A stretch of DNA of 64,000 bases from the NCBI RefSeq assembly GCF_023218075.1, contig NZ_JALPTB010000019.1, positions 36,081 through 100,080 of the forward strand. Direction: 5' to 3'. Positions 18,801 through 31,102 of the stretch are shown here, piece after piece. Position numbers and translations under genes: made by a program. The DNA is from Rhodococcus sp. HM1. GTDB lineage: Bacteria; Actinomycetota; Actinomycetes; Mycobacteriales; Mycobacteriaceae. The notes under the pieces were generated by a model that did no database searches, was not told where the DNA came from, and worked only from the letters and a program-made list of their open reading frames with translations. Positions within the stretch are counted from its first letter, which is position 1, and the number at the start of each line of letters is the position of its first letter.

Positions 18801-21800
18801 CAGGACCGTGGCCAGCAGCGAGTTCCCGCCGACGGCGAAGAAGTCGTCGTCACGTCCCACCGGCGCGCTGCCCCCGAGGACGTCGGCGCAGACACGGGCC
18901 ACGAGGGATTCGGTTCCGGTCCGCGGTGCGGAGCCACCGCGGCGGGCCGACGCCGGAAGCGCGGCCACGTCGAGCTTGCCGTGCGAGGTGAGCGGCAGCG
19001 CGTCGAGGGTGACGACGACGGACGGAATCAGGTGACCGGGCAACGTCCGAGACAACCGGGACCTGGCCTGCCCGGCGTCGACGTCCGCCGGTACGACGTA
19101 CGACACGAGCGCCCCGTCGCGCACCACGGTCGCGGCCTGTTCGACCCCCGCGAGGCGACGCAGCGCGGCATCCACCTCGCCGGGTTCGATGCGGACACCC
19201 CGCAGCTTGACCTGGCCGTCGCTGCGGCCGCGGTACTCGAGGGTGCCGTCGCGGCGCCACCGTGCCCGGTCACCCGTGCGGTACATCCGGCCGTGGTCGG
19301 TCGCGACGAAACGCTCCGCGGTCCGCCCCGGTGCCCCGCGATAGCCCTGGGCGAGCCGCTCCCCCGACAGATACAGCTCACCCACCACTCCGACGGGCAC
19401 CGGCCGCAGCCGGTCGTCCAGCACCACGGCCGCGACTCCGCGCACGGGGTGACCGATCACCGGTGTGTCCCCGGGCGTCAGCGGCGCCGAACAGGTCGCG
19501 AAGACCGTGGCCTCGGCGGGACCGTAGCCGTTGTAGAGCGCACGGCCGGTACCCCACCGGGCGACCGCTTCGGCGGGGACCGTCTCGCCGCCGAGCATGA
19601 GCACCCGAAGATCCGGGAGGTCACGGGCGGGCAGGCTCGCGAGCACGGACGGCGTGAGGCACGCATGCGTGATGCGTTCGCGGGCGAGCAGATCGCCGAG
19701 ACCCGCGCCGCCGTAGCTGTCCGGGCCGGCTACCACCAGCGTCGCACCGGCCGTGCCCGCAACGAGCAGTTCGAGCACTGCGGCATCGAAACTCGGTGCG
19801 GCGACCTGTAACACGCGATCGCCCGGTCCCGCCGCGAAACGCTCGGTGAGGTCCGCGACGAGTGCCGCGACCGCGCGGTGGCCGATCGTGACTCCCTTGG
19901 GATTCCCGGTGGTACCCGAGGTGAACACGAGGTAGGCGGGCGCGTCCGGGTGCGGCTCCGGAACCTCGGCGGGTTCGGCCGCGACCGCGCCGGTCTCGTG
20001 GATGTCGAGCCACTGCACCGATGACGGCAACGAGTCCTTCTGTGCTGCAACCCCGTACATCACGCCGTCGAGCATCGCGGCGAGCCGTCCGGTGGGTTGT
20101 GCCGGATCGACGAACATCGGCGCGGCACCGAGGCGGGCGATGCCCCATGTCGCGACGACCGTTTCGAGCGACCTGGGCAGGGCGCACACGACGACGTCCC
20201 CGGTTCGCGCTCCGGCTGCCCGGAGCCGGGCCGCGAGATCTTCGGCTCGGTCGAGCAGCTGGGGGTAGGTCAGCTCCCGCGACCCGTCGCGCACCGCGCC
20301 GCCGGCGCCCGCGCGCGCGGCGCCGGCGGCGAACAACTGCCACAGCGAGTGCGGCTGCGGCGCAGCCGGTCCCACCGCCGGGGCCGACGCGGCGCGTTCC
20401 CGGGCGGAGAGCAGGTCGATGTCGTCGATCCGCGTCTCCGGATCCGCGACGACCGCACGCAGGATCGTGTCGAAGCGCTCCGCGAACGTCGCGACCGTAT
20501 CGTCGTCGTAACAGTCTGCTGCGCAGGCGAATTCCAGCTCGATACCGCTCGCGGTCTCCGTGACCGTGAGCTGCACGTCGAACTTCGCGTGGTCGTCCGG
20601 ACCCGGCGCGACCGTCACGGCGACACCGGGCAGGACGACACCCGCGACGGCCGGGCGGCGGTGCGACAGTGCCACCTGGAACAGCGGGTGACGTGCCGCC
20701 GTGCGCGGCGGATCGAGCCGCTCGACGAGTGTCTCGAACGGCGCGTCCGGGTGGGTGTAGGCGTCGACATCGACGGCACGGACCTGGGCAAGCAGATCCG
20801 CGAACCGCACCCCGGGCTCGACCCGGGTGCGCAGCACGAGGGTGCCCGCGAACATCCCGACGACGTCGTCGAGCCGCGGATCCGACCGCCCCGCGACGAC
20901 GGTGCCGATCGGGATGTCGCGACCGGCACCGTGCCGGACCAGCAACGTCGCGAGGGCCGCGTGCACCACCATGAACACGGTGGCGTCGTGGTCGCGTCCC
21001 AGCCGGACCAGCTGCCCGCTCAGGTCCCTGTCCAGGAGCAGCCGGTGAACGGCGGCACGGCCGCTCGCATGGGCGGGGCGCGGACGGTCGCCGGGCAGGG
21101 TGACCTCGTCGGGCAGATCGGCCAGGACACGTAGCCAGTGCTCGACCTCGCCGTCGGCGATCGCGTGCTGCCATCGCGCGAAATCGGTGTACTGCAGGGG
21201 CAGCGGCTCGAACCGCGGGTGGTGACCGTCGTCGCGCGCGGTGTAGGCGGTGACGAGATCGCGCAGCAGCGGCGTGAGCGACCATTCGTCGGCGGCGATG
21301 TGGTGGACGACGACGACGAGCACGTGCCGCTCGGCCGCGAGGCGCAGCAGCCGCATCCGCACCGGCAGGTCGATGGTGAGGTTGAATCCGGCAGAGCAGA
21401 ATTCGTGTATCAGCCGCTCCGATTCCCCGCCCGGGGCGTCGATCGTCTCGAAGGGCGGACGCGGTACCGGCGACAGAATCTGCCGGTCGGCCTCGGGATG
21501 GACCGTGCGCAGCGTGCGGTGCCGATCGAGGACGTCGGACACCGCGGCGGCCAACGCGTCCACGTCGAGCGGCCCGTCGAGGTGCAACACGAACGGCAGG
21601 TTGTACGCCGCCGAAGCAGGATCGAACCGGTTGACGAACCACAGCCTCCGCTGCGCCGGTGAGAGAGGCGCCGGAGCGTCACCACCCGCAGTCATCGGGA
21701 TCCGTGTGCGTCCCCGGCCGGCACGCTCGGCGACGCACTCGGCGAGACCCGCGACGGTCGGGTCGTCGAAGACGTCGCGGACGGTGACGTCGGCGTCGGC

Positions 21801-24800
21801 GATGCCGCTGAGGCGCCCGGCGAGACGGCTCGCGAGCAGGGAGTTGCCGCCGAGGTGGAAGAAGTTGTCGTCGGCGGCCGGGACGACCTCGGATCCGGTG
21901 TCGCGCAGCAGTTCCCGGATCACCCCTGCCACGAGTTCCTCGACCGGTCCGCGCACCGCCCGGCCGCAGGAAGAGGAAGCACCGGGTTCCGGCAGGGCCG
22001 CGCGATCGAGCTTCCCGTTTCCGGTGAGCGGCAGCGCGTCCAGCACGACCGCGGCGGACGGAACCAGGTACTCGGGCAGGGTGCGGCGGACCTCGCGCAG
22101 CGCATCGGCAGCGGATCCGCCGACCAGATAGGCGACGAGCCGATCGTCGCGCAGGATCACCGCGGCCGCCGTGACGCCCGGGCAGCGCAGCAGGGCCGCT
22201 TCGATCTCACCGGGTTCGATGCGGTAGCCGCGCAGCGTGATCTGCTGGTCGGCGCGTCCGAGGTGGTGCACGACGCTCCCGGTCCGGCGGGCCAGGTCTC
22301 CGGTCCGGTAACGGCGCGTGCCGCCGGGGCCGGCGACGAATCTGGCTGCGGTCGCTCCCGGACGGCCGCGATAGCCGCGTGCGAGCTGGTCACCGGCGAT
22401 GTAGATCTCGCCGGCACTGCCGGGAAGTACCGGGCGCAGGGCCGCGTCGAGCAGGTGCATCCCGACCCCGGGCAGCGGTGCACCGACACCCGGCGTCACG
22501 GCCGGACCGCACGTGACGTGGACGGCGGTTTCGGTGATGCCGTACATGTTCACCATCACGAGTTCGGGCCGCTGCTGTTGCCAGGATCGGGGCAGCTCGG
22601 GGTCGAGCGGCTCCCCACCGAAGACGACCACGCGCAGCGATTCCGGAGGCGCGGTGGCCGCGCTCAGCTGAACGAAAGCCGTCGGTGTCTGGTTGAGCAC
22701 GGTGACCCCGTGCCGCTCGAGCAGGGCCGCGAACACCGCGGGATCCCGGGCGGTGAGGTGGTCGACCACGACGAGACGTCCGCCGGTGATCAAAGCGCCC
22801 CACATCTCCCACACGGAGAAGTCGAAGGCCGGTGAGTGGAACATCGTCCACACGTCCGACTCGCCGAATCCGAAGCGGGAGATCGTCGCAGCGAACACGC
22901 TCAGCACGCTGCGGTGGGTGACGAGCACTCCCTTGGGGGCGCCGGTGGACCCGGAGGTGTAGATCAGGTAGGCGCCGTGGTCCGGATCCGCGGATGCGTC
23001 GTGGTCGCCGTCCTGCACGAGGGCGGCGGACGGGTCGAGCGTCGGAATGCCTCCGGCCGCGCGGAAATCACTGTCGCACACCACCAATTCGGGACGGGCA
23101 TCGTCCAGCAGTGCGCGCAGCCGGGCGTCGGGATGGGTGACGTCGATCGGCAGGTACACCGCCCCGCACCGGGCGACCGCGACGATCGCGACGACCAGGT
23201 CGACGGTTCGGGGCAGGGCGACCGCGACCACGTCCTCCGGTCCGATGCCGCGCTCGGCGAGCAGCGCAGCCAGTGCACCGGATCGCGCCCGCAGTCGGGC
23301 GTAGGTCAGTGCGGCGCCCTCGTCCACGACCGCGACCGCCTCCGGTGTCGCGGCGGCACGGCGGAGGAAGAGTTCGGGCAGCGACCGGCCGTCCGGACGC
23401 GGAGCCCGTTCGCTCTCCGGTTCGGCGACCGGACCTCGCGGATCGACCGCTCCGACGGCCGTCGTCGGGTCCGCCGTCACGATCTCGAGGATGCACACCA
23501 ACCACGCCGCCCACGCCGTGACGGTACCGGCGTCGAACAGGCCGGACGCGTAGGTGAGCGTGCCGTTCAACCCCGCGGGAGCCCCGGTCTCGGACGACGT
23601 CTCGCGCAGGGTGATCTCCACGTCCACCCGTGCGGTGTCGGGGGGGATCTCGCGCACGGTCGCGAGGCCCGGAACGGTGCGGGTTCCGGTGTCGAAGGAC
23701 TCGTAGGCGAGGATCACCTGGATCAGGGGATGGTGGCCGGTCGCGGAGTGGCCGACCGTGTCGACGATGCGATCGAACGGGACGTCGGCGTGGGCGAATG
23801 CCTCCAGATCGACGCGGCGCACCTCGGTCAGCAACCCGGCGAACGTCTCCCGTGGATCGACGGTCAGCCGCAGTGGGACCGTGTTCACGAACATGCCGAC
23901 GACGTCGTCGAGCGCCGCGTCGGTGCGGCCGGAGACAGGGGTGCCGACGACGACGTCGTCGGTGGCGGCGAGTGACGCCAGCAGCAGTGCCAGGGCCGCG
24001 TGCACGATCATGAAGGGCGTGACATCGTGGGCGCGAGCGAGTTTCGCCACCGCGGAATGCAATTCGAGGGGGACGTCGAATTCGATGTGGCCGGCACCGG
24101 TGTCGGCACCGATCCGAGGGCGGTCGGTGGGCAGTGGGAGCAGGGGCGGGACACCGCCGAGGATTCGCGCCCAGTAGGCGAGTTGTCGTGCGCCGAGGCC
24201 GTCCGGGTCCGTCGGTGCGCCCAGCGTCCGGTGCTGCCAGCGCGCGTAGTCGGCGTAGGTCACCGGTAGGGGCGTCCAGCCGGGGGCGACTCCCGCGCGG
24301 CGTGCCGTGTAGGCGGCGACGGCGTCGCGTCCCAGCGGTCGCAGGGACAGCCCGTCGCCGGCGATGTGGTGCAGCACCACGACCAGGCGATCCCGGGTGC
24401 CGGTGCGGTACAGGCGGATACGAACAGGCGGTTCGGTCGTCAGGTCGAAGGGGCGCCGCGCGAAGTCGGCGATCTCGTGGTCCGGGTCTGCCGCCTCCAC
24501 GGGAGCGAGCTCGACCGGGATCTCGGGCAGCACGTGCATGCGCGGGCCGTCCGGTCCGTCGGGATGGACGGTCCGCAGGGTCGCGTGCCGGTCGACGACA
24601 TCGGCGACGGCGGCCTGCAGGGCACCGAGGTCGACGTCGCCGTCGAGTTCGGCGACGAACGCTATGTGGTCGCCGCCGGCACCGGCTGCGGTGTCGACAC
24701 GGTTGACCAGCCACATGCGTTGCTGTGCGGGGGCGAGTGGTTGTGGGGCGTCGTCGATCTCGCTGACCAGCGGGACGCGCTGTTCCGCTGCGGTGTTCGT

Positions 24801-27800
24801 GATCGCCTCGGCGAGGTCCGCGACGACCGGGTTCTCCAGGATCTCGCGTACTCCGATGCGCCGTCCGACGATGCCGGCGAGCCGCGCCGCCAACTGGGTC
24901 GCGATCAGCGAGTTCCCGCCGAGCGCGAAGAAGTCGTCGCCCGGTGCGACGGTCGGCACGTCGAGCACGTCCGCGACGACCGTCGCGACGAGATGCTCGG
25001 TGACCGTGCGGTATCCGTCGCCGTCGGATGTGACCGCGATGTCCGCGACCGGCAGAGCCGCGCGGTCGATCTTGCCGGTCGAGGTCAGCGGCATCGCGTC
25101 GAGGACGGTGACCGTGGTCGGCACCATGTGCCGCGGCAGCCGTGCCGCGACGTGCTTCCGGATCGCCTTCGGGTCGACGTCGCCGGAACCCGTCACGAAT
25201 GCGGCGAGCCGTCCCTCGTGTGCGATCGTGACGGCTGTGGTGATCTGCGGATGCGCGGCCAGGACTGCGTCGATCTCGCCGGGTTCGATGCGGAATCCGC
25301 GGATCTTGATCTGCTGGTCGGCGCGCCCGACGAACTCCAGCACCGGTCCCGGGTCGCCGTGTGGGGACCAGCGGACGAGGTCACCGGTGCGATACATGCG
25401 TCCGCCGCCGAAGGGATCGGCCGTGAACCGTTCCGCCGTCAGGGCGGGCGCATCGAGATAGCCGCGGGCCAGGCCCGCCCCGACCAGGTACAGCTCGCCG
25501 GTGACACCGATCGGGACGGGCCGCAGACGCCGGTCCAGCACGATCGGGGTGACGCCTTCGAGCCCCGTCCCGAGGTTCAGCGGTTCACCGGGCGTCAGCG
25601 GCGGGCTGGCGGTGGCCAGCACGGTGGTCTCGGTCGGTCCGTAGACGTTCAGCACGGTGCGGCCCGGTGCCCAGCGCGCCGCGGTCTCCGTCTGCCACGC
25701 TTCGCCGCCGACGGCGAGGACCCGCAGGTCGTCGAGACCGGCCGGGTCGAGGCGGGCCGGCACGGACGGTGTCGTGAACCAGTGCGTGATCCGCTCTGCC
25801 CGAAGCAGTTCCAGGAGTTCGTCACCACCGAATACGTCGTCCGGTGCGACCACGAGGGTTCCGCCGGAGGCGAGCGCGAGAAGGTACTCGAGCACCGAGG
25901 CGTCGAATGCGGGGGCCGCGAAGTGCAGCACCCGTGCGTCCGGCGCCGGCCGGAACCGCTCGACCAGCGACCGTGCCAGCGGCGCCAGTCCGCGGTGGGT
26001 GATCACGACGCCTTTCGGCCGACCCGTGGACCCCGAGGTGTACACCAGGTAGGCGGCGTGGTCGGGATGCACGGGGCGTGTCCGGTCCGCGTCGGTGATC
26101 TCGCGCATGCATCCGTGCGTGACGAACGGGATCGATTCGATCCCCGCCGGGACCGGGGTGCCCGGGTCGCTGATCGCGTGCCGGACGCCGGAAGCGGCGA
26201 GGAGTTCGGCGATCCGCGGGGCGGGCTGGCCCGGGTCTACGGGTACGAACGCGGCACCCGTCAGCGCGATCGCGGCGATCGCGAGCACCGACTCGATCGA
26301 GCGGGGCAGCAGCACCGCCACACGGTCCTCCGGCCCGATTCCCCGGCCGAGCAGTTCCCATGCCAGCGGTCGTGCCGCGGAACGGATTTCGACCGGTACT
26401 CCACCGGGAGCTGCCACCCGCGCCGGGTTGTCGCCGAGCAGTTGCGCCAGGGTTGCGACGGGACCGGCCGGTGCGAGCACGACCGGTACGGCACCGAGGT
26501 CGATGTCGCCGACGGCCTCCGTGGGGTCGGCGGCCACTGCACTGATCACGGTGCCCAGTCGCTGCACCCATCGCGTGACCGTGTCCGGTTCGAACAAGGC
26601 GCTGTCGTACACGAGACGCCCGGCGAGCGCACCGTCGCCGGTTTCGCGGACGTCGAGTTCGATATCGAAACGTGCTCGTACGGAGGGGAATTCCTGCACT
26701 CTCACGTCGAGTCCGGGAAGCACCGGGTCGGTGTGCGGCAGACTGTCGTAGCTCAGCATCACCCCGAGCGGACCGAACCCGACACTCTCGACGACCTGAT
26801 CGAACGGCACGTTCGCGTGGGTGAATGCCTCGACGTCGGTGGCACGGACATCGGCGAGCAGGGCGGTGAAGGGCGCCTCGGGGTCGACGGTGACGCGCAG
26901 GGCGACGGTACCGACGAACATCCCGACCAGACCGGCGAGGTCGGGATGATCGCGGCCGGCGACACCGGTACCGACGACGACTTCTCGCTCCCCCGTCCAC
27001 GCGGACAACCACACGGCGACGGCGGCGTGCACGGCCATGAAGGTCGTCGCGTCGTACCGGGCCGCGAGCGTCCGGAGCGCGGCGACCCGGCGGGCGGGCA
27101 CGGTGAACTCGACGGAGGCCGGAGCTCCGGGCGTTCCGGTACGGGGACGGTCGGTGGGCACCGAAGGCGCGGAATCGAGCCCGGCCAGAGCGTCTTTCCA
27201 GTACTCGAGTTCGCGATATGCGAGAGCGGCCGGGTCGGCGGGGTCTCCGAGCCGGTCCCGGTGCCGGCGCGCGTGGTCGTGGTAGTGCAGCGGCAACGGG
27301 GTCCACGGCGGGGCGTCACCGCAGCGCCGCGCGGAATACGCGGTGGCGAGATCCACCGTCAGGGGAAGGAACGATGCACCGTCCACCGCGACGTGGTGCG
27401 CGACGACGACGAGCACGTGCCGGTCCGGACCCGTTCGCAGCAACCGCATGCGCAGCGGCACGTCGCCGGCCAGGTCGAACGGCGCCGCGGTCCACTGCCG
27501 GACCAGCGCCTCCACGTGGTCCGGAGCCGCCTGGACCGGAACGATGCGGAAGGCGGCAAGCGCCTCGGCGATCGGCAGGACCCGCTGCACGGGCCCAGCC
27601 GACGACAGCGGCAGGACGGTGCGCAGCACCCGGTGGCGGATCACCACATCGGTCAGCGCGACCTGCAGGGCCGGGACGTCCAGATCCCCGTCGAGATGCA
27701 GAACGAACGGCAGGTGGTACGCGCCGGTGTCACCGTGTGCGCGGGCCTGCAGCCACAACCGGTACTGGGCGGGTGCGAGCGGCGCCGGCCCCGGTTCCTC

Positions 27801-30800
27801 GGACCGGACATCCGGATCGACCGCGCGCGGTCGCTCGGCGGCGGCCGCAGCGAGACGAGCGACGGTCGGATGGTCGAAGACGTCCCGCAACCGCACGTCG
27901 CGCCCCAGCGCGGAAGCCAGGTCCGCAGCGAGTTGTGTTGCGGTGAGCGAATGTCCGCCGACGACGAAGAAGTCGGTGTCGGCCCCCACGCCCTCGACCC
28001 CGGTGATCTCGGTGAACAACCGGGCGACGAGCGTCTCGTTCGGTCCGGCCGGGGGTCGATGTCCGATCGCGGGTTCGATGGTGGGGGCGGGCAGCGCACG
28101 CCGGTCGATCTTGCCGCCGGGCGTCAGCGGCAACGCCTCGAGGACCGTCGTCGTCGCCGGCCTGAGGTGGGCAGGCAGCCGCCGGGCGAGCCGTGCCGTC
28201 ACCTCGGCCACGTCGACGACCGCCGATTCGGCAGGAACGACGTACGCGGCGAGGCGATCACCGTGCACGACGACCACTGCCGCGGTGATCTCGGCGAACG
28301 AGGTGAGCACCGCTTCGATCTCGCCGGGTTCGATCCGCCGACCGCGGATCTGCACCTGGCGATCGGCGCGTCCGAGGAAGTCGAGGCGTCGTTCGCCGGT
28401 GTCGGGGTCCCGGGTCCAGCGCACGAGGTCGCCGGTGCGGTAGACCCGCTCCCCCTGCGGTCCCGCGACGAACCGCTCGGCGGTGCGAGCCGGAGCATCC
28501 AGATAACCTCGGGCGACCCCCGGTCCCGCGACATACAGTTCGCCCACCACACCGGCAGGGACGGGGTGGAGCCTGGTGTCGAGCACGTAGGCGGCCGTGC
28601 CGGCGATCGGACGCCCGATCGGCACTCCGGAACCGGGTCGCAGCGGGTCACTGACCGTCGCCAGCACCGTGGTCTCCGTGGGGCCGTAGGCGTTGAGCAG
28701 GATCCGGCCGGGCGACCAGCGGTCGGCGACCGCCGCGGACAGGGCCTCGCCGCCCGAGTCGACGACCCGGAGGTGGGGCAGGTCCGCTTCCGGGGTGGCG
28801 GCCAGGATCGCGGGGGCCGTGATCGCGTGGGTGATCGCCTCCCGTCGGAGCAGATCTGCGAGCGCGGGACCGGCGACCGCGTCGGCCGGGCAGATCACCA
28901 CGGTCGCGCCCGCGTCGAAGGCGAGCAGCAGTTCCTGCAGTGACGCGTCGACCGTGGGCGCGGCCAGGTGGAGCACGCGCGATTCGCGATCGGCGCAATA
29001 CTTCTCGCGCAGGGTCGCGACGAGCGAGGCCACTCCCCTGTGGGTGACGGCGACCGCCTTCGGCACACCGGTGGACCCGGACGTGTGGATGACCCAGGCG
29101 GGATGGTCGAGGTGCAGGTCGCGGAGCCGGTCCGCCGGAGTGAAGGGAGCGGCGCGTCCGGTGGACGGCGCTACGAGGGTGACGTGCGCGGGCAGCACGA
29201 CGTCCCGCCCGGCGACCACGATCTCGGCGGAACGCAGCAGTTCGTTCAGGCGCGCCCCGGGCAGATCCGGGTCGATCGGCGTATAGGCCGCGCCGGTCTT
29301 CGCAACGGCCCACAGTGCCACCACCGACTCCACCGAGCGGTGCAGGATCACCGCGACCCTGTCTTCGGGTCCGGCTCCGGCTGCGACGAGCCGTCGCGCC
29401 AGGTCGTTCGAACGGGCATCGAGCTCGCGATAGGTCAGGGACGACGTGGCATCGCGCACCGCGATCGCGTCGCTGTCGGCATGGGCTGTGAGCAGATCCG
29501 GCAGCAGTTCCGGTGCCGCTGCCTCGGGGCCGTGCGCGGGAACCAGCCCGGCCAGGTCCGCCGCATCCCCGAACGGTAGGTCGCCCAGTGCGCGATCGGG
29601 ATTCGCGACGAACCGGGCCAGGTGATCGAGGAACAACCGGTGGTGCCGAGCGAGTGATTCCTCGCTGTAGAGCGCGGGATCGGCTTCGAAATCCACCCGG
29701 ACGGTGCGGCCGGCGACGCCCGGATACACATTGACGGACAGATCCTCGATCGGCCCGGTGGACTGTACGTGGAAGTCGCCGACGATCTCACCGAAAGTGA
29801 TCTGCGGGTGGAACATCATCAGGTTGACGACCGGGCCGAACGCGCTGCGGGTATCTCCGTGCTCCCGGCCGAGCTCTCGCAGGTCCGCGAGCATGTCCTC
29901 GTACCGGTAACGCTGGTGCCGCAGGGCTCCCGTCAGCTCCACCTGCACCCGCCGGATCAGCTCGGTGGGTGTCAGGCCGGGATCGACCTGCAGCCGCAGC
30001 GGCACGACGTTGGACAGCGTTCCACCGGACCGGCGCAGCGACGCGGTCGTCCGCGCCGAGACCGGAAGGCTCAGTACCACATCCGACGTTCCGGTGGTTC
30101 TCGCCAGATAGGCGGCGAAGGCGGAAACGACGACGGGCACATCCGTCGAGTTCACCTCGTGTGCAAGGGCGGCGACGGCCCGGGCCGTGGCGGGCTCGAG
30201 CAGTGCTCCGGTGTGCCGGCACGGCATCCGTGGCGGCGCCGATCCTTCCGGCCGAGACGACCCGTCCGCAAGCGACAGCGGATCGGGCAGATCGGCGAGT
30301 CGCTGCATCCAGTGCGCCCGGTCCCGCAGGCGCCGATCCGAAACCTCGTACGCGGCATCCATCTCGCGCAACCGGGCGACGGTGAGGCCGCGGAAAGGTG
30401 GTGGCTCGGCACCGTCGACCCAGGCCGTGTACAGCTCGGCGCTGCGCTCGAGCATCACCATGGCGCCGTGCCCGTCGAGTGCGATGTGGTGGGCGTAGCT
30501 CGACAGGAAGAACCTCTCGTCGGCCAACTGCAACAGTGTCGTTCCGATGAGCCTGTCGCGCAACGGATCGAGACGACGGGAGTACGTCCGGGTCATCCAC
30601 CGGTGCGCTGCGCTCTCCGGATCCTCGGATTCGCGGAGATCGACGTAGCCGACCGAATCCGGGACGTCCGGCCGGACCGTCTGATACGTGTGGTTTCCGA
30701 TTCTCTCGAGGAAGAGAAAGCCGGACTCGACGTCCCGCGCGGCCTGCTCACACGCCGTGCGGATCAGCCGTGTATCGAGATCGCCTCTCAGTTCGACATA

Positions 30801-30887
30801 TTGGGCGATCGTGAAGGGTACTTCCGGCTGCAGTTCCTGGGCGTACCAGAGACCGCGCTGGACCGAAGACAGCAGAGTACGACGCAC
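12033..30887 (-). CDS. Six-module nonribosomal peptide synthetase with C-terminal thioesterase
   Basis: A 6284-residue assembly line: (C-A-T)x6-TE. Core motifs by residue: C1 HHIALDG 133, A1 TSGSTG 601, T1 GGHSL 977; C2 1166, A2 1617, T2 1991; C3 2175, A3 2644, T3 3013; C4 3197, A4 3659, T4 4020; C5 4194, A5 4594, T5 4956; C6 5132, A6 5607, T6 5984; TE GWSAGG with Ser6116. No epimerase, methyltransferase, oxidase or reductase domain is seen. Six A domains predict a hexapeptide; A3 reads as threonine. C1 resembles the EntF/DhbF N-terminal C domain that accepts an acyl or aryl group from a separate carrier, so the peptide may be capped. GTG at 30887 is used (upstream GGGGAGGA). The stop overlaps the kinase start. 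No MbtH-like or phosphopantetheinyl transferase gene is in the window. The product is unknown. Confidence 0.97.
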   Translation of the reverse strand: MRRTLLSSVQRGLWYAQELQPEVPFTIAQYVELRGDLDTRLIRTACEQAARDVESGFLFLERIGNHTYQTVRPDVPDSVGYVDLRESEDPESAAHRWMTRTYSRRLDPLRDRLIGTTLLQLADERFFLSSYAHHIALDGHGAMVMLERSAELYTAWVDGAEPPPFRGLTVARLREMDAAYEVSDRRLRDRAHWMQRLADLPDPLSLADGSSRPEGSAPPRMPCRHTGALLEPATARAVAALAHEVNSTDVPVVVSAFAAYLARTTGTSDVVLSLPVSARTTASLRRSGGTLSNVVPLRLQVDPGLTPTELIRRVQVELTGALRHQRYRYEDMLADLRELGREHGDTRSAFGPVVNLMMFHPQITFGEIVGDFHVQSTGPIEDLSVNVYPGVAGRTVRVDFEADPALYSEESLARHHRLFLDHLARFVANPDRALGDLPFGDAADLAGLVPAHGPEAAAPELLPDLLTAHADSDAIAVRDATSSLTYRELDARSNDLARRLVAAGAGPEDRVAVILHRSVESVVALWAVAKTGAAYTPIDPDLPGARLNELLRSAEIVVAGRDVVLPAHVTLVAPSTGRAAPFTPADRLRDLHLDHPAWVIHTSGSTGVPKAVAVTHRGVASLVATLREKYCADRESRVLHLAAPTVDASLQELLLAFDAGATVVICPADAVAGPALADLLRREAITHAITAPAILAATPEADLPHLRVVDSGGEALSAAVADRWSPGRILLNAYGPTETTVLATVSDPLRPGSGVPIGRPIAGTAAYVLDTRLHPVPAGVVGELYVAGPGVARGYLDAPARTAERFVAGPQGERVYRTGDLVRWTRDPDTGERRLDFLGRADRQVQIRGRRIEPGEIEAVLTSFAEITAAVVVVHGDRLAAYVVPAESAVVDVAEVTARLARRLPAHLRPATTTVLEALPLTPGGKIDRRALPAPTIEPAIGHRPPAGPNETLVARLFTEITGVEGVGADTDFFVVGGHSLTATQLAADLASALGRDVRLRDVFDHPTVARLAAAAAERPRAVDPDVRSEEPGPAPLAPAQYRLWLQARAHGDTGAYHLPFVLHLDGDLDVPALQVALTDVVIRHRVLRTVLPLSSAGPVQRVLPIAEALAAFRIVPVQAAPDHVEALVRQWTAAPFDLAGDVPLRMRLLRTGPDRHVLVVVAHHVAVDGASFLPLTVDLATAYSARRCGDAPPWTPLPLHYHDHARRHRDRLGDPADPAALAYRELEYWKDALAGLDSAPSVPTDRPRTGTPGAPASVEFTVPARRVAALRTLAARYDATTFMAVHAAVAVWLSAWTGEREVVVGTGVAGRDHPDLAGLVGMFVGTVALRVTVDPEAPFTALLADVRATDVEAFTHANVPFDQVVESVGFGPLGVMLSYDSLPHTDPVLPGLDVRVQEFPSVRARFDIELDVRETGDGALAGRLVYDSALFEPDTVTRWVQRLGTVISAVAADPTEAVGDIDLGAVPVVLAPAGPVATLAQLLGDNPARVAAPGGVPVEIRSAARPLAWELLGRGIGPEDRVAVLLPRSIESVLAIAAIALTGAAFVPVDPGQPAPRIAELLAASGVRHAISDPGTPVPAGIESIPFVTHGCMREITDADRTRPVHPDHAAYLVYTSGSTGRPKGVVITHRGLAPLARSLVERFRPAPDARVLHFAAPAFDASVLEYLLALASGGTLVVAPDDVFGGDELLELLRAERITHWFTTPSVPARLDPAGLDDLRVLAVGGEAWQTETAARWAPGRTVLNVYGPTETTVLATASPPLTPGEPLNLGTGLEGVTPIVLDRRLRPVPIGVTGELYLVGAGLARGYLDAPALTAERFTADPFGGGRMYRTGDLVRWSPHGDPGPVLEFVGRADQQIKIRGFRIEPGEIDAVLAAHPQITTAVTIAHEGRLAAFVTGSGDVDPKAIRKHVAARLPRHMVPTTVTVLDAMPLTSTGKIDRAALPVADIAVTSDGDGYRTVTEHLVATVVADVLDVPTVAPGDDFFALGGNSLIATQLAARLAGIVGRRIGVREILENPVVADLAEAITNTAAEQRVPLVSEIDDAPQPLAPAQQRMWLVNRVDTAAGAGGDHIAFVAELDGDVDLGALQAAVADVVDRHATLRTVHPDGPDGPRMHVLPEIPVELAPVEAADPDHEIADFARRPFDLTTEPPVRIRLYRTGTRDRLVVVLHHIAGDGLSLRPLGRDAVAAYTARRAGVAPGWTPLPVTYADYARWQHRTLGAPTDPDGLGARQLAYWARILGGVPPLLPLPTDRPRIGADTGAGHIEFDVPLELHSAVAKLARAHDVTPFMIVHAALALLLASLAATDDVVVGTPVSGRTDAALDDVVGMFVNTVPLRLTVDPRETFAGLLTEVRRVDLEAFAHADVPFDRIVDTVGHSATGHHPLIQVILAYESFDTGTRTVPGLATVREIPPDTARVDVEITLRETSSETGAPAGLNGTLTYASGLFDAGTVTAWAAWLVCILEIVTADPTTAVGAVDPRGPVAEPESERAPRPDGRSLPELFLRRAAATPEAVAVVDEGAALTYARLRARSGALAALLAERGIGPEDVVAVALPRTVDLVVAIVAVARCGAVYLPIDVTHPDARLRALLDDARPELVVCDSDFRAAGGIPTLDPSAALVQDGDHDASADPDHGAYLIYTSGSTGAPKGVLVTHRSVLSVFAATISRFGFGESDVWTMFHSPAFDFSVWEMWGALITGGRLVVVDHLTARDPAVFAALLERHGVTVLNQTPTAFVQLSAATAPPESLRVVVFGGEPLDPELPRSWQQQRPELVMVNMYGITETAVHVTCGPAVTPGVGAPLPGVGMHLLDAALRPVLPGSAGEIYIAGDQLARGYRGRPGATAARFVAGPGGTRRYRTGDLARRTGSVVHHLGRADQQITLRGYRIEPGEIEAALLRCPGVTAAAVILRDDRLVAYLVGGSAADALREVRRTLPEYLVPSAAVVLDALPLTGNGKLDRAALPEPGASSSCGRAVRGPVEELVAGVIRELLRDTGSEVVPAADDNFFHLGGNSLLASRLAGRLSGIADADVTVRDVFDDPTVAGLAECVAERAGRGRTRIPMTAGGDAPAPLSPAQRRLWFVNRFDPASAAYNLPFVLHLDGPLDVDALAAAVSDVLDRHRTLRTVHPEADRQILSPVPRPPFETIDAPGGESERLIHEFCSAGFNLTIDLPVRMRLLRLAAERHVLVVVVHHIAADEWSLTPLLRDLVTAYTARDDGHHPRFEPLPLQYTDFARWQHAIADGEVEHWLRVLADLPDEVTLPGDRPRPAHASGRAAVHRLLLDRDLSGQLVRLGRDHDATVFMVVHAALATLLVRHGAGRDIPIGTVVAGRSDPRLDDVVGMFAGTLVLRTRVEPGVRFADLLAQVRAVDVDAYTHPDAPFETLVERLDPPRTAARHPLFQVALSHRRPAVAGVVLPGVAVTVAPGPDDHAKFDVQLTVTETASGIELEFACAADCYDDDTVATFAERFDTILRAVVADPETRIDDIDLLSARERAASAPAVGPAAPQPHSLWQLFAAGAARAGAGGAVRDGSRELTYPQLLDRAEDLAARLRAAGARTGDVVVCALPRSLETVVATWGIARLGAAPMFVDPAQPTGRLAAMLDGVMYGVAAQKDSLPSSVQWLDIHETGAVAAEPAEVPEPHPDAPAYLVFTSGTTGNPKGVTIGHRAVAALVADLTERFAAGPGDRVLQVAAPSFDAAVLELLVAGTAGATLVVAGPDSYGGAGLGDLLARERITHACLTPSVLASLPARDLPDLRVLMLGGETVPAEAVARWGTGRALYNGYGPAEATVFATCSAPLTPGDTPVIGHPVRGVAAVVLDDRLRPVPVGVVGELYLSGERLAQGYRGAPGRTAERFVATDHGRMYRTGDRARWRRDGTLEYRGRSDGQVKLRGVRIEPGEVDAALRRLAGVEQAATVVRDGALVSYVVPADVDAGQARSRLSRTLPGHLIPSVVVTLDALPLTSHGKLDVAALPASARRGGSAPRTGTESLVARVCADVLGGSAPVGRDDDFFAVGGNSLLATVLVGRLREETGIAVPLRTVFDHPTVEALAAAIDAGGFDVAAGPVAVAPRPSLIPLSRAQRRLWGLGRLDPGAYRLRAEIRLGGPLDPVALDAAIGDVLDRHEILRTRYVVAGTDVHQEVHERPSVVVRSCDSGRAPTTAGRSDTPIRVELERLGDDLHVLHLDVDHSLADGASLRPLLGDLAEAYLARTAGHAPRWLPLPLQYADYALWEHARGIPAADVDHWQRALDGLTVTELPTDHTGGEPVAGTIEFAVPAPVRDAVASLARTTGATEFMVVHAALSVLLARVGAQHDVAVAAVVSTRRWAQLDDLVGPFVETLILRTAVAPDRSFTELVEAVRAFDVAALDHATVPYEQLAGMLTGPPPQVALAMQDFDPGHAQLGDLTIAAREIVDDTPKFDLQFTFAPSGDGYLAALRFDRSRFAAATARTLARRFTAVLAGLVDDPHASVGDVPFDVAAPSLTGGAPVAPRLLADLLRAAAAAHPAREAVRGDGIALTYRELDAASDALAAEWCAAGIGPGSVVTLGETRSADRIRALWAATKTGAAFTGSAAASICPPNVAYIVATSGSTGAPKLVAVTHVGLAPLAAEAAARYRVGPGDRVLQGYHPAFDAALLEVLLAHTTGATLVVAPSDVYAGQDLHRLLREERITHYLSTPTVLGTLDPAGLPDLRVVASGGEALPARLAERWAAGRLMLDAYGPTESTIVATLTEIDGHGAAGIGEPIPGTTAHVLDARLRPVPDGAVGELYLAGAGLALGYLDAPALTAERFVAATGGQRMYRTGDRVHRRTDGTLAYLGRTDRQLKIRGVRIEPGELEAALLGVDGVRQAAVVAVDDALVAFAATGVTADEVTAAIAEIVPPHRMPSRVRVVPQLPVTPNGKLDLDALAGLDTAAAEVAEPELTAAEKLVVTITEDVLGIRPAAHRGFIAAGGDSLGAVVLAARLSDAFGTEVPTRAVLEAPSLAALAAHVTTGPVPPPLRRADTTGPVPIAPAQRRLWLLSRTEPDARYIVPVVLRVTGDLDVDALATAVRDLCDRHEILRTAYPDGNFALVDYPVLEHISTSDPDRAVTETLTAPFDLDTEPPLRIRLLDVARDDRILVAAVHHIAFDGASVGPLLADLQTAYRARVGGTPPTWQPLPVTYRDYARRQHEFLGDHTEPGSAAHRQLDYWATTLAGVPDTPLPLPTDRPRPARPTFEGDATAVHLDAEFHTRLRTVARAHDVTTFMLLHAVLAALLARRSGRSDIVVGTAVAGRSDPRLSALVGMFVGTVALRTPVDPAATVTDLLRKVRAADLGALAHADVPFEQVVERLAPHRDSAHHPLFQVMLTHRPGGAENPVPQLPGMHIRDTELGTPPALFDLSWEIVEDHTGDEAHGLDLRVVYATDLFDATTVETLLAEYVALLDAALATPGRPVGDLAVPDVEPIGAAEVTPRTLREILAGTAVAHPRAIAVQAGSVAWTYAELDARAGRIASELVARGVGRGDLVAVAVPRGAYWPLAVWAVTRAGAAWVSVDVHQPPARSEAILADSGATVGLTVPQAAPAGRLGREAVEWIDMTGSYAGSPPPEPQQTVDDLAYVIYTSGTTGTPKGVTVPHRGITALVDVHRRRLGIFPGDRVLQAASTTFDAAVLELLGAHAHGGTLVIADDESFAGPALQRLLIESRVDHFCLTPTVLATLDPDTLPPATVMAGGETLHPALARRWSRHRLFNGYGPTELTVMVSCAGPLTDTPAKPAVGLPVPGTTGYVLDARLHPVSRGTVGELYVTGAGLARGYHRRTGLTATRFVADPFGKPGGRMYRTGDLVRVGATGEFEHVGRVDDQVQIHGIRTEPAEVDAVLLAAEDVDAAVTVAVPAADGNICLASYVQGRPDPDRLRRRLATHLPRHLRPATVTVVDALPLQPSGKVDRAALPAPDPSWSAANHVPPSGPTARTVAAVYAQHLGIPVGAVSADRGFFDLGGSSLGTVAVAGELSEALGRTVPVGWLFDARSVDELARRIDCDATATANPDPLAVLVPLGAGDPDVRPLFCVHPISGLAWCYAGLAAHLDGVPVYGLQAVGLDPIPGSISELAAHYVDRIRAVQPDGPYHLLGWSAGGTITHEIAVQLRAAGHRVALLALLDTFPAELVPDVPEPAYGESEIDTTGLPDALVARVRERADTAAVTVETALRQHVPGVHDGEIHLFTAESEHRGPAALAAAWNRHATDGVVEHPLPFAHSDLTTPDALRRIAPALMQHGQFHSNCHQFTPAGRSSSVIGTRETP
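12810..15859 (-). other. NRPS module 6 (C-A-T)
   Basis: Boundaries approximate. C6 HHIAFDG, A6 [10 protein letters not shown] and [10 protein letters not shown]6 GGSSL. By-eye pocket D-A-L-C-M-G-G-V-M-K, close to module 4. Confidence 0.75.
15860..18660 (-). other. NRPS module 5 (C-A-T) with shortened A domain
   Basis: Boundaries approximate. C5 reads DHSLADG: the first His of HHxxxDG is Asp but the second, catalytic His is kept. A5 has [11 protein letters not shown] (Leu where Gly is usual) and lacks about 50-70 residues between the A2 motif (KTGAAFTG) and the A3 motif, near 17115-17175. T5 GGDSL is intact. By-eye pocket D-A-L-L-A-G-A-I-V-K; substrate not assigned. Confidence 0.72.
18661..21676 (-). 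other. NRPS module 4 (C-A-T)
   Basis: Boundaries approximate. C4 reads HHIAADE, with Glu in place of the usual Gly after the catalytic-loop Asp. A4 [10 protein letters not shown] and [10 protein letters not shown]4 GGNSL. By-eye pocket D-A-L-C-M-G-G-V-F-K, nearly the same as module 6, so both probably load the same or similar residue. Confidence 0.72.
21677..24750 (-). other. NRPS module 3 (C-A-T), threonine predicted
   Basis: Boundaries approximate. C3 HHIAGDG, A3 [10 protein letters not shown] and [12 protein letters not shown]3 GGNSL. By-eye pocket D-F-W-N-V-G-M-V-H-K differs by one conservative change from the well-known threonine code D-F-W-N-I-G-M-V-H-K, so threonine is a confident prediction. 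Confidence 0.85.
24751..27790 (-). other. NRPS module 2 (C-A-T)
   Basis: Boundaries approximate. C2 HHVAVDG, A2 [10 protein letters not shown] and [10 protein letters not shown]2 GGNSL. By-eye pocket D-A-L-F-A-G-V-V-L-K; substrate not assigned. Confidence 0.75.
27791..30887 (-). other. NRPS module 1 (C-A-T)
   Basis: Boundaries approximate. C1 carries HHIALDG and an N-terminus ([19 protein letters not shown]) like EntF/DhbF starter C domains, which receive an acyl or aryl carrier-bound group. A1 is complete ([18 protein letters not shown]); by-eye pocket residues are D-A-Q-I-D-G-A-V-L-K, for which I make no substrate call. T1 has GGHSL. Confidence 0.75.
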
Positions 30888-31102
30888 TGTCCTCCCCTCA
30901 CATCGCCCGACAACGACAAACCACGGACGAGTGGAACACGAAGAGACCTCCCCGACCGAGATCGCGACGAAGCCTCCCAACAACGTCGACGACCGATGGT
31001 TCGCAAGTGTACTTATCGTTGGCCATCGACACCACTTGAACGACCGGCGATTCGAAACTCGGTTATGGTCTGCGACGAGAATTCTGAAGGGGTTGTGTTC
31101 GC

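Noticed and set aside
13161..28943. Very long plus-strand open frames opposite the NRPS (for example 13161-16217 and 24366-28943)
   Set aside because: They are antisense images of GC-rich coding DNA: composition is Arg/Gly/Asp/His-rich, with no domains, and the minus strand encodes clear NRPS motifs throughout.
12033..30887. Epimerase or tailoring domains, MbtH-like gene, phosphopantetheinyl transferase
   Set aside because: None of their motifs was found between the C, A, T and TE domains or among the flanking genes.
30888..30983. Longer NRPS start giving 6316 residues
   Set aside because: The 32 extra residues have no resemblance to a C-domain start; GTG at 30887 has GGGGAGGA upstream and begins directly before the conserved [11 protein letters not shown].
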